Made by a program: the position numbers and the translations under genes
Shown: positions 1-5,357 of the stretch, one piece after another
Numbering within the stretch: the first letter of the stretch is position 1
Layout: each line of letters begins with the position of its first letter
Notes under the pieces: generated by a model
Database searches by the model: none
What the model was told of the DNA's origin: nothing
What the model saw: the letters and a program-made list of their open reading frames with translations, nothing else
Assembly (NCBI GenBank): GCA_028288775.1
Contig: JAQGHP010000644.1
Location: forward strand, 1 to 5,357
DNA: 5,357 nucleotides
Source: Phycisphaerales bacterium
GTDB taxonomy: Bacteria > Planctomycetota > Phycisphaerae > Tepidisphaerales > Tepidisphaeraceae
Direction: 5' to 3'

Positions 1-584
1 ATCTCCGGCGCGCCAGACGCGGCGACCGTTCGCCGCCTCAATTCGCTTGGCGGTCGGCGGTAGAGTTGCTGAAAGGTCTCGTTGAATCGCCGCACGCTGC
101 CGAAGCCGCTGGCGAGCGCGACTTCGATCATCGACAAATCCGTCTGGTGGATCAGCTGCTTCGCCAGCAACACGCGGCGAGTCTGCGCGACGCTCACGGG
201 CGTTGCCCCAACGTGCCGGCGAAAGAGCCGCCGAAGCTGGCGCTCGCCGATTTCCAGCCGATCGGCGAGCGACGCGACATCCCCATCATCAAGCGCCCCC
301 GTCTCAATCATCTTCAATGCCCGCGACACGGTCGCCGAGGTGCCCCGCCACGCGTCGAGATCCGGCGAGCTTTCCGGCCGACACCGCAGACACGGCCGAA
401 ACCCCGCCGCCTGCGCCGCCGCGGCAGTGGGCAAAAACGTACAGTTTTCCAGCTTGGGCGGACGGGCCGGGCAAATGGGCCGGCAATAGATGCCGGTGGT
501 CTTCACGCAAGTGAAAAACCGCCCGTCGTACCGGGCATCCCGAGCCAGCACCGCCCGGTGACAAACTGAAGGATCCAGATCCAT
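1..584 (-). CDS. Ada-type DNA alkylation repair protein, N-terminal part (probable Ada-AlkA fusion), truncated by window edge
   Basis: Reading from an ATG at 584 on the minus strand, 194 codons stay open to the left edge, so the 3' part is missing. Residues 5-75 are an Ada methylphosphotriester-repair domain: DPSVCHRAVLARDARYDG, then TTGIYCRPICPARPP, then GFRPCLRCRPE. Cys34, Cys38, Cys65 and Cys68 match the four zinc-binding cysteines of E. coli Ada; Cys34 corresponds to the methyl acceptor Cys38. Residues 85-185 form an AraC-type double helix-turn-helix ending in GFGSVRRFNETF and YRRPPSELRR. In this family the domain takes methyl groups from DNA phosphotriesters and becomes a transcription activator. 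The spacing and the wording AWRGTSATVSRAL resemble fusions to an AlkA 3-methyladenine DNA glycosylase rather than to the Ada O6-methylguanine transferase. The catalytic second half lies outside the window, so this is an inference. The protein is cytoplasmic. No clear Shine-Dalgarno site precedes the ATG. It is divergent from the AAA+ gene. Confidence 0.88.
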   Translation of the reverse strand, partial: MDLDPSVCHRAVLARDARYDGRFFTCVKTTGIYCRPICPARPPKLENCTFLPTAAAAQAAGFRPCLRCRPESSPDLDAWRGTSATVSRALKMIETGALDDGDVASLADRLEIGERQLRRLFRRHVGATPVSVAQTRRVLLAKQLIHQTDLSMIEVALASGFGSVRRFNETFQQLYRRPPSELRRRTVAASGAPE

Positions 585-666
585 GCGGGGAGTGTAGATC
601 AGGGAAACGAAGATGTCTGGCGGTTTTCGGACCTCAATGAAAATATGTGATAGCCGGGGGATGCAA

Positions 667-676
667 GAAAATTTTC
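667..676. repeat. Perfect 10-bp palindrome GAAAATTTTC
   Basis: The palindrome lies in the divergent intergenic region, 83 bp upstream of the Ada-type start and 70 bp upstream of the AAA+ ATG. It overlaps the 13-bp shared sequence at 672-684. It could be an operator or simply an AT-rich promoter element. A palindrome this short can arise by chance. Confidence 0.4.
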
Positions 677-684
677 CGTTCCGG
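672..684 (+). repeat. 13-bp sequence TTTTCCGTTCCGG, copy 1 (upstream of the AAA+ gene)
   Basis: The sequence TTTTCCGTTCCGG ends 62 bp before the AAA+ ATG. An identical 13-mer, in the same orientation relative to its gene, lies upstream of the DUF4159 gene (5353-5341 on the minus strand). The match does not extend on either side. Both copies are outside coding sequence. Confidence 0.45.
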
Positions 685-743
685 CACACGAAGAAAGTGC
701 CGCAATTTTTCGTGTAGTCTGCACTCTCACATCGTATCGTGTG
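685..743 (+). repeat. Three TCGTGT half-sites that can form two alternative hairpins in the AAA+ leader
   Basis: CACACGAA at 685-692 is an inverted copy of TTCGTGT at 709-715 and also of TCGTGTG at 737-743. The first pairing extends to ten base pairs with one G-U (686-695 with 706-715) around a 10-nt loop. The second is seven perfect pairs and covers the possible GTG start at 741. The two pairings exclude each other because they share the left arm. This could be a leader RNA switch or spaced protein-binding half-sites. No U-run follows either stem, so it does not look like an intrinsic terminator. Confidence 0.4.
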
Positions 744-746
744 CGA

Positions 747-2306
747 ATGGCCGAAAACCGCAGTCATTCGAATCCGGTCGCCCTCTGTCCCGCGCAGCTG
801 ACGGCCGTGGACTCACTTCACGGGATGCTGGGCAAGGGGAATTGTTTCGTCCTCTGGAGCACCGACGGGCTGGGGCGCACTACCGTGCTGCGCGAAATCC
901 ATCGTCGGGTCGGCGGGGCGCTGCTGACGATGCGCGAGTTCATCGACAACGCCAGCATCCGCCATCCGCTCGCTCTGGAGGAGACGCTCTACCGCATCAT
1001 CTGGGACGCGCTGACGGCTAACGACGTCGTCATCATCGATGACATGCACCTGCTTCAAGGCGTGTGGGCGGGTTGCCATGCGTACCCGCGCATGAATTAT
1101 TTCGCCGTCGCATTGATGCCTCTGGTGAGTTTCGGGGCCGCGGCGGGGAAGAAGCTGATTTTCGGTGCGCAGTCCCACGCGCCCAGCCCGGTGGACGAGC
1201 GGGCGGTCTACATCCCGATCGAAGAGTACACCATCGCGGATTATGCGTTCCTGTGCGAGGCGTTTCTCGGGGCGCAGGCCACGGCATCGCTCGACTACAA
1301 GCTCATCTACCGCTTCGCGCCAAAGCTGACCGCCCACCAGATCGAAGCGACCTGCGCCTGGCTTCGCGACGGCACGGTCTCGACCGAGCGGTTCATCGAA
1401 TACCTGCGCACCCGGCGGATGGCCAGCAACATCGACCTGGACGAAGTGCAGGCGGTCGATATCCGCGACCTCAAAGGCATCGACGACCTGATCGAAGCGC
1501 TGGAGGCGAACATCATCGTGCCTCTGGAAAACGAGCAGCTTTCGGAGGAACTAAACATCCGCCCCAAACGCGGCGTGCTGCTGGTCGGCCCGCCGGGCAC
1601 CGGCAAGACGACCATCGGCCGGGCCCTGGCGCATCGCCTCAAGAGCAGGTTCTACCTGATCGACGGCACGTTCATCTCCGGCACGGCTTCCTTCTATCAG
1701 AAGATTCACCACGTCTTCGAGGCTGCCAAGCAAAACGCCCCGGCGGTTATCTTCATCGACGACAGCGACGTGATCTTCGAAAACGGCCAGGAGGCGGGGC
1801 TTTACCGATACTTGCTGACGATGCTCGACGGCCTGGAGAGTCGAAGCGCCGGCCGCATCTGTGTGATGATGACCGCGATGAACATCGGCGCCCTGCCGCC
1901 GGCCCTCGTGCGCTCCGGCCGCATTGAGTTATGGCTGGAGACCCGCCTGCCCGATGCGCTGGGCCGGCTTGAAATTCTCCGCGCGGGCAAGGCCACGCTG
2001 CCGCCGGCCCTGGGCGACGTCGACATCGAAACCCTGGTAACGGCAACGGAAGGAATGACCGGCGCAGACCTCAAGCGGCTACTGGAAGACGGCACGCTCC
2101 TCTTCGCCCACGACCGCGCCCGCAACCGGCCGACGCGCCGGCCCACCGAATACTTCATCACGGCCGCCCGCTCCGTCCGCGAAAACAAGGAACGCTACGC
2201 GGACGCGGACGCGCAAGCCCGCTCACAGCGCCCCCACCGCCCGCCGTGGTTCGACGTTTCGGGCTTTGCCGCGGCGATGATGCAATCGCCGGAGGGACCG
2301 GCGTGA
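747..2306 (+). CDS. Two-module AAA+ ATPase (Cdc48/FtsH-like clade) with degenerate first module
   Basis: A 519-residue protein; numbering is from the ATG at 747 (an in-frame GTG at 741 is the only earlier start, and neither has a clear ribosome-binding site). Module 1 (about 20-215) has a degraded P-loop WSTDGLGRTT at 37-46, where Arg replaces the Walker A Lys, and a Walker B-like VVIIDD at 94-99. A linker with the family pattern DLKGIDDLIEALEANIIVPL leads to module 2 (about 235-460). Module 2 has Walker A GPPGTGKT at 281-288, Walker B VIFIDD at 334-339 (Asp in place of the usual catalytic Glu), sensor-1 Asn379 in MMTAMN, two arginines in RSGR at 389-392 as in Cdc48 arginine fingers, and sensor-2 GMTGADLKRLL at 436-446. 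Such ATPases form hexamers that remodel or unfold proteins. No protease domain, N-terminal substrate domain, signal peptide or membrane segment is visible, so the substrate is unknown. It stands alone on its strand and converges with hicB. Confidence 0.9.
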   Translation: MAENRSHSNPVALCPAQLTAVDSLHGMLGKGNCFVLWSTDGLGRTTVLREIHRRVGGALLTMREFIDNASIRHPLALEETLYRIIWDALTANDVVIIDDMHLLQGVWAGCHAYPRMNYFAVALMPLVSFGAAAGKKLIFGAQSHAPSPVDERAVYIPIEEYTIADYAFLCEAFLGAQATASLDYKLIYRFAPKLTAHQIEATCAWLRDGTVSTERFIEYLRTRRMASNIDLDEVQAVDIRDLKGIDDLIEALEANIIVPLENEQLSEELNIRPKRGVLLVGPPGTGKTTIGRALAHRLKSRFYLIDGTFISGTASFYQKIHHVFEAAKQNAPAVIFIDDSDVIFENGQEAGLYRYLLTMLDGLESRSAGRICVMMTAMNIGALPPALVRSGRIELWLETRLPDALGRLEILRAGKATLPPALGDVDIETLVTATEGMTGADLKRLLEDGTLLFAHDRARNRPTRRPTEYFITAARSVRENKERYADADAQARSQRPHRPPWFDVSGFAAAMMQSPEGPA

Positions 2307-2364
2307 AGGGTGGGAATTCAGACGGTTTCGCGTGGAGGGCGAGGCAGGTGAAGTCACAACTGCG

Positions 2365-2715
2365 TCAGACGCATGTCAGCCGTGGATTTGCGTCCGAGTC
2401 CGATTCGACGTACTCACGTGTTCCGGCGTCTTCGATCGTCACGGAATCGACCTCGATGCGGAGTTCCCCGCCCGCGACGTCCGTTCCGGCAGCGAACATC
2501 ATGAAATATTTGGCGTCCGCCGGCTTGAAGAGATTTTCGGGATTGTTGTTGTCGATGCTGGCTTGCACTTGTAGCGAGACGGCGTCGACCATTCGGTCGA
2601 GCGCTTCCCGCCGCGTGAGACCGTCACCCATGAGGTCAAACTCAAGGCAATGGGCGATCCAATCGTGCCCATCCCTGTAAAATACAACCCGGAGTGGTAC
2701 GCGCAAGTGCTTCAT
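2365..2715 (-). CDS. hicB: HicB-family antitoxin-like protein
   Basis: A 116-residue protein starting at the ATG at 2715. Residues 6-46 match the HicB partial RNase-H-like fold: a first strand VPLRVVFYRDG, then WIAHCLEFDLMGDGLTRREA, then a helix ALDRMVDAVSLQV. The second half (about 55-116) includes NPENLFKPADAKYFMMFAAG and a strand-rich tail; I see no ribbon-helix-helix or helix-turn-helix DNA-binding motif in it. HicB proteins neutralise the HicA mRNA interferase by direct binding, and many also repress their operon. No intact hicA lies next to it on the same strand: 58 bp downstream the AAA+ gene ends convergently, and upstream only a HicA-like remnant occurs on the opposite strand. It may be an orphan antitoxin or may act on a toxin elsewhere. 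No Shine-Dalgarno site is evident. Confidence 0.82.
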   Translation of the reverse strand: MKHLRVPLRVVFYRDGHDWIAHCLEFDLMGDGLTRREALDRMVDAVSLQVQASIDNNNPENLFKPADAKYFMMFAAGTDVAGGELRIEVDSVTIEDAGTREYVESDSDANPRLTCV

Positions 2716-2717
2716 GA

Positions 2718-2892
2718 ATGGTTAATTCTAAGCCGTGCCGTTGTTCGGTATGGCGGATGGGAAGATTCCTCTCGGGGGAAAGGCTCTCATACGATGTTTC
2801 TTCGGCGGGTGGACGGCGGAGTCTTTTCTTACCCCTTGCTCGCCGACATCACCATGTTCGTCATCAGCTGCGACGCCGTCTTCGGCTCGTAG
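2718..2892 (+). pseudogene. HicA-like toxin remnant, apparently frameshifted and 3'-truncated
   Basis: In the frame ending at the TAG at 2890-2892, the stretch at about 2743-2829 reads RYGGWEDSSRGKGSHTMF followed by LRRVDGGVFSYPL. G-K-G-S-H carries the conserved HicA histidine in its usual setting, and the GGxxxYP ending resembles HicA strand 3. A HicA-like beginning, MVNSK, starts at the ATG at 2718 but in another frame, so a frameshift near 2733-2741 would be needed to join them. An intact alternative in the GSH frame would start at GTG 2707 and give 61 residues, close to normal HicA size, but with an unconvincing first helix. Past 2829 the reading frame runs antisense into the DUF4159 gene, so the native C-terminus seems lost. 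Most of the similarity lies in otherwise empty DNA, which argues against a shadow frame. HicA is a small mRNA-cleaving toxin; this copy is probably inactive. Orientation is divergent from hicB, which is unusual. Confidence 0.4.
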
Positions 2893-5201
2893 CCGAGCAC
2901 GCCGTCAACCGCCTGGCCCACCAAGCCGCCCGTGATGTCTTCGCGGCTGTAGTACACGCCCACGCGGCCGCCTACCGTGATAGCTCGAATGCGGGGGTCG
3001 TGCGTGCTGCCGGTGATGGTTTTGCGGGCGTAGGGGCGGTAGATGACCTTTTCGATCTTCGGCTCGGCGTACAGCGCGTCTTGCAGCGTCAGCGGCTTAT
3101 CGAGGCCCGCGGCGTCGGCGCCGAAGATCGTCTTGAGCTCCTGCTCGATGCTGTCGGCGAACTCGCTCGCGCCGCCCGCCGCGTCGATGATCAGCGTGCC
3201 GCCCTTGGTGACGTAGTCCTTGATCTCCGTACGCTGGGCGGCGCTGAGGATCACCTTCGACGTGCCCGTGAGGTGGGCGACCTTGTACCCGGCGAGCTTG
3301 CCTTCGCCGAGCTTGACCATCGTCGGCACCACGTCGACGTGCTGCGTGTTGTGCATGACCGCGGCCTGGCGGACCCACGCGCCTGCCTCGGGGTCGGGGT
3401 TGTCGCCGACCTCCAGGCGCGCCAGCTTGATCTCGCGGCCCGCGGGGCCATCCGGGAAGACCAGGTGGGTGCGGCCCTTGGTATGAAGGTTTTCCTTGTC
3501 CACCGAGTAGAGGAAAATATTGCCGGCGAGCTGGAATAGTTCCTCGCGCGTCTTGGTCGATTCGGTCTGCCAGGCGCGGGAAGGGTCGGAATCGGGTACG
3601 AGCAGCATCAGCTCGCGCACGCCGTTGCTCAGGCCTTCCACCACCGGCTTGTGCGTCCACTTGCTGGCGTGATATTGCTCATTGACATAGATCGGGTGGT
3701 TGACGGGGAGCTTGCGGAATTCGTACTTGGGGAACAGGACGTGGCCCAGCTTCGCGAAGCTGGTGGAGAAGGCCTTGGAGCCGCAGTCGGCGTTGCCGAG
3801 GATAATGCCGCCCTGTTGCACGAACGTGCGGAGCTTGTCCATTTCCTGGTTGCTGAGGGTTAGCTCTTCGCTGCCGGTGATGTAGAGGATGGGCGCGTCG
3901 TGAAGTTCCTCGACGGGGACCTTCAGGTTGACGATCTGCCAGTTGAAAAAGCCTTCGACCGACCGATGCCCCATCCACTTGGCCAGGTTCGCGGCGTCGC
4001 GCGGCCGCTCGTTCCAGGGGTCGGCCTGTTTCTTGGTCGAGTTCTCATACATCAGTTTGTTGAGCATGACCGGGGCGCGCCCGCGGACGAGGAACAGCAG
4101 GCCGAAGCAGGTGTCGTGGACGGTGCCGTTCCATGAGCCGTCGCCGGCCTGCGTGCGAACGAGTGATTCGGCTCCGCGCTGGAACCAGTCAACCGTGCCG
4201 AAGTATTTGCGCCCGCTGGCCACGCCGATGCGCTCGATGCCGTAGAGGCCGTAGTCGAACCAGCCGCTCTTTCCGGGATTGAGCGCCTGGTCGATGTGCT
4301 TGTCCATATACGCCAGGCCGCGCTCGATATTGGGGTTGGAGACGCCGCCCTTGCAACTGTCCCACTGGTGGGAGTTGGCACGGAGCATGTAGTCTTGCGT
4401 GATGAAGAGCGTTGCGATGCCGGCGGCGGTCATCGTGTAGGTGGCCGAGGAGTTTTCGCCGTTGTTGTAGTTCCAGCCGCCATCCTGTCGCTGCGCTTTT
4501 TTCCACGCGGCGTCTTCCTCGTTCCAGTACGCGATGGGGATTTCACACCCCGCCTGCTCCAGCGCCCACGCGCCCAGCACGCCGTACTGGCTGTTGGAGC
4601 GGTCGAACCACGCGCCTTCGGCCGGGCCGTTGGGGTCTATGGGCACCATCGCCGCGCCCAGCGATCCGTCCGATGCGCCCCCGTAGGAATAGCCGTAGAA
4701 GCCCTGGTTACTCCCCTTATGTATGCGGCTGGCCAGCACGAAATCGCGATCGCGATCGCGCGAGTCGAGGACGACTTTGTCCTTCGACCGCGCGCCATCT
4801 GGAATCAGCAACCACACCTGCGACCGCAATCCAACGGCGTACGTGCCGTGGAGGTCGTTCGCCTCCAGCCACTTAATGGCCTTCTGCATTTGCGGTTCCT
4901 GGAAGTTCTGGCCGTTCGTGGCTGCAAGCAGCGCGTAGGTGGCGATGGCCGTTTCCCCGCCCCACTTGGCCGCTTCGCTGGGGCCGCCGTCCTTGGGCCA
5001 TTTGGGCTTGGGCGTCGTTTCCCAGTTCCCATCCTTCTGCTGCGCCATGAGCGAATGCACGGCTTTCACGATGGCCGCATCCACCTCATCGGGCGTTGCC
5101 GCCCGTGCCGGTTGTGAGACGATCGGCACCCCCGCGGCCACTGCCGCCAGCATTCCAATCCCCGCCCGCGACCGCCACGCACGCAAAAGCTGATGGATCA
5201 T
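2829..5201 (-). CDS. Secreted toroid (prenyltransferase/squalene-cyclase-like repeats) plus DUF4159 protein
   Basis: A 790-residue protein. The ATG at 5201 is chosen because GGAGAG lies 7 nt upstream and a signal peptide begins directly there; an ATG at 5255 would add 18 residues ahead of it. The signal peptide is residues 1-34: arginines at 7, 10 and 12, a hydrophobic core 13-28, and a cleavage motif ARA|A. Residues about 37-385 form an alpha-toroid with QW-like repeats: QKDGNWE at 55-61, QRQDGGWNYN at 237-246 and QAGDGSWNGT at 351-360. DUF4159 begins at about 394 with DPWNERPRDAANLAKW and NWQIVNLKVPVEELHDAP. It holds a flavodoxin/amidotransferase-like unit (432-482) with QQGGIILGNADCGSKAF, and a second similar unit at 639-685 with TKGGTLIIDAAGGASEF. 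The C-terminus ASQLMTNMVM is typical of the family, so the end is intact. The protein is exported, presumably to the periplasm. No cyclase catalytic DXDD motif was seen, so binding or scaffolding is more likely than terpene chemistry. Its true function is unknown. Confidence 0.9.
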   Translation of the reverse strand: MIHQLLRAWRSRAGIGMLAAVAAGVPIVSQPARAATPDEVDAAIVKAVHSLMAQQKDGNWETTPKPKWPKDGGPSEAAKWGGETAIATYALLAATNGQNFQEPQMQKAIKWLEANDLHGTYAVGLRSQVWLLIPDGARSKDKVVLDSRDRDRDFVLASRIHKGSNQGFYGYSYGGASDGSLGAAMVPIDPNGPAEGAWFDRSNSQYGVLGAWALEQAGCEIPIAYWNEEDAAWKKAQRQDGGWNYNNGENSSATYTMTAAGIATLFITQDYMLRANSHQWDSCKGGVSNPNIERGLAYMDKHIDQALNPGKSGWFDYGLYGIERIGVASGRKYFGTVDWFQRGAESLVRTQAGDGSWNGTVHDTCFGLLFLVRGRAPVMLNKLMYENSTKKQADPWNERPRDAANLAKWMGHRSVEGFFNWQIVNLKVPVEELHDAPILYITGSEELTLSNQEMDKLRTFVQQGGIILGNADCGSKAFSTSFAKLGHVLFPKYEFRKLPVNHPIYVNEQYHASKWTHKPVVEGLSNGVRELMLLVPDSDPSRAWQTESTKTREELFQLAGNIFLYSVDKENLHTKGRTHLVFPDGPAGREIKLARLEVGDNPDPEAGAWVRQAAVMHNTQHVDVVPTMVKLGEGKLAGYKVAHLTGTSKVILSAAQRTEIKDYVTKGGTLIIDAAGGASEFADSIEQELKTIFGADAAGLDKPLTLQDALYAEPKIEKVIYRPYARKTITGSTHDPRIRAITVGGRVGVYYSREDITGGLVGQAVDGVLGYEPKTASQLMTNMVMSASKG
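4743..4760. repeat. Hexamer tandem repeat (ATCGCG)x3 inside the DUF4159 gene
   Basis: Three exact copies of ATCGCG encode alternating Arg-Asp (RDRDRD) at about residues 148-153 of the secreted protein, within a loop of the toroid region. The unit length is a multiple of three, so gain or loss of a copy would keep the reading frame. The stretch is also self-complementary around CGATCG. Confidence 0.75.
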
Positions 5202-5208
5202 AAGGTGT

Positions 5209-5214
5209 CTCTCC
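5209..5214 (-). promoter_or_regulatory. Ribosome-binding site GGAGAG of the DUF4159 gene
   Basis: GGAGAG on the minus strand ends 7 nt before the ATG at 5201. It is the only strong Shine-Dalgarno-like site next to a start in this window. It decides the start in favour of the residue that opens the signal peptide. Confidence 0.7.
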
Positions 5215-5340
5215 GCCGCTGGCCGACCCCGGTGTGACCCACCCGTTCGCTGCACGCCGGTACACCAACCCAGTTGTGAAGTATGAAACTGCCGGGCACG
5301 CTAACCCGCGCCCGACCGGACGAGGCTTCATTTAACCATA

Positions 5341-5353
5341 CCGGAACGGAAAA
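5341..5353 (-). repeat. 13-bp sequence TTTTCCGTTCCGG, copy 2 (upstream of the DUF4159 gene)
   Basis: Identical to the copy at 672-684 and in the same orientation relative to the downstream gene. It lies 139 bp before the DUF4159 start and is followed on that strand by TATGGTTAAATG, which is AT-rich. It might be a shared regulator site or promoter element, but a chance match is possible. Confidence 0.45.
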
Positions 5354-5357
5354 GTCC

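Larger units (their letters stand above)
585..746. promoter_or_regulatory. Divergent intergenic region between the Ada-type gene and the AAA+ gene
   Basis: This stretch of about 160 bp must hold the promoters of both divergent genes and is visibly more AT-rich than its flanks. It contains a perfect 10-bp palindrome GAAAATTTTC at 667-676, a 13-bp sequence at 672-684 that recurs upstream of the DUF4159 gene, and TCGTGT-type half-sites at 685-743. On the minus strand, TTGCAT (666-661) and TATTTT (645-640), 15 bp apart, resemble a weak sigma-70 promoter for the Ada-type gene, but the spacing is short. No convincing -35/-10 pair was seen for the plus-strand gene. The calls rest on eye inspection only. 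Confidence 0.4.
5202..5357 (-). promoter_or_regulatory. Upstream region of the DUF4159 gene
   Basis: About 155 bp from the start codon to the window edge. It holds the ribosome-binding site, a weak CGGGC/GCCCG inverted repeat with a 12-nt loop, an AT-rich patch TTAAAT on the minus strand (5336-5331), and the shared 13-mer at the far end. No confident -35/-10 pair is visible. The promoter may continue beyond the window. Confidence 0.35.

Noticed and set aside
66..569. Plus-strand open frames across 66-569
   Set aside because: They lie antisense to the Ada-type gene, have arginine/proline-rich compositions typical of shadow frames in high-GC DNA, and show no family motif, whereas the minus-strand frame has a full Ada cysteine pattern.
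2307..2364. Convergent gap between the AAA+ gene and hicB as a bidirectional terminator
   Set aside because: No GC-rich stem followed by a T-run was found on either strand.
2361..2373. Inverted repeat TGCGTC-A-GACGCA at the hicB stop codon
   Set aside because: With a 1-nt spacer it cannot form a normal hairpin loop and has no following U-run, so I do not call it a terminator. It may be a chance palindrome.
4743..4760. CRISPR or HIP1-type repeat
   Set aside because: The GCGATCGC-like content comes from one short hexamer run inside a coding region; there are no spacers and no dispersed copies noted.
4296..5117. Long plus-strand frames at 4296-5117 and 2718-3539 (273 codons each)
   Set aside because: Both are antisense to the DUF4159 gene, with biased Arg/Ala/Val composition and no domain signature. 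Only the first part of the second (before about 2829) overlaps the HicA-like remnant.
5202..5255. Longer 808-residue version of the DUF4159 protein starting at 5255
   Set aside because: The added 18 residues would precede the signal peptide and include the Shine-Dalgarno site; the ATG at 5201 has the ribosome-binding site and directly opens a normal signal peptide.
5283..5357. Plus-strand ATG with 25 open codons to the right edge
   Set aside because: A 25-codon open run is common by chance in GC-rich DNA, there is only a weak GAAG upstream, and no recognisable motif. It could be the start of a divergent gene but cannot be supported from this window.

Overview
The window is a high-GC bacterial chromosome segment, most likely from a Planctomycetota genome. 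The main reason is the large secreted protein at 2829-5201, which joins a prenyltransferase/squalene-cyclase-like helical toroid to a DUF4159 region; I know this combination mainly from planctomycetes. That assignment is family knowledge, not something the window proves. Ribosome-binding sites are mostly absent; only the DUF4159 gene has a good one.

Layout, left to right. (1) 1-584, minus: the 5' part of an Ada-type DNA alkylation-repair gene, running off the left edge. The visible part holds the four-cysteine methylphosphotriester domain and an AraC-type helix-turn-helix; its style resembles Ada-AlkA glycosylase fusions. (2) 585-746: a divergent intergenic region of about 160 bp that carries several inverted repeats. 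(3) 747-2306, plus: a two-module AAA+ ATPase of the Cdc48/FtsH-like clade, with a degenerate first module and a canonical P-loop in the second. (4) 2307-2364: a short convergent gap with no clear terminator. (5) 2365-2715, minus: a HicB-family antitoxin-like protein. (6) 2718-2892, plus: a probable HicA toxin remnant, divergent from hicB and apparently frameshifted and 3'-truncated. (7) 2829-5201, minus: the secreted toroid plus duplicated DUF4159 protein. (8) 5202-5357: its upstream region, with a good Shine-Dalgarno site and a 13-bp sequence also found upstream of the AAA+ gene.

The four main genes do not form an obvious operon. Strands alternate (-, +, -, -), and DNA repair, AAA+ remodelling, toxin-antitoxin and envelope functions have no evident shared pathway. 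The parts most worth a second look are the orphan/decayed HicBA locus with its unusual orientation, the AAA+ protein with altered catalytic residues in both modules, the repeat-rich leader of the AAA+ gene, and the internal duplication in the DUF4159 protein. I see no convincing evidence for a complete novel multi-gene system in this window.
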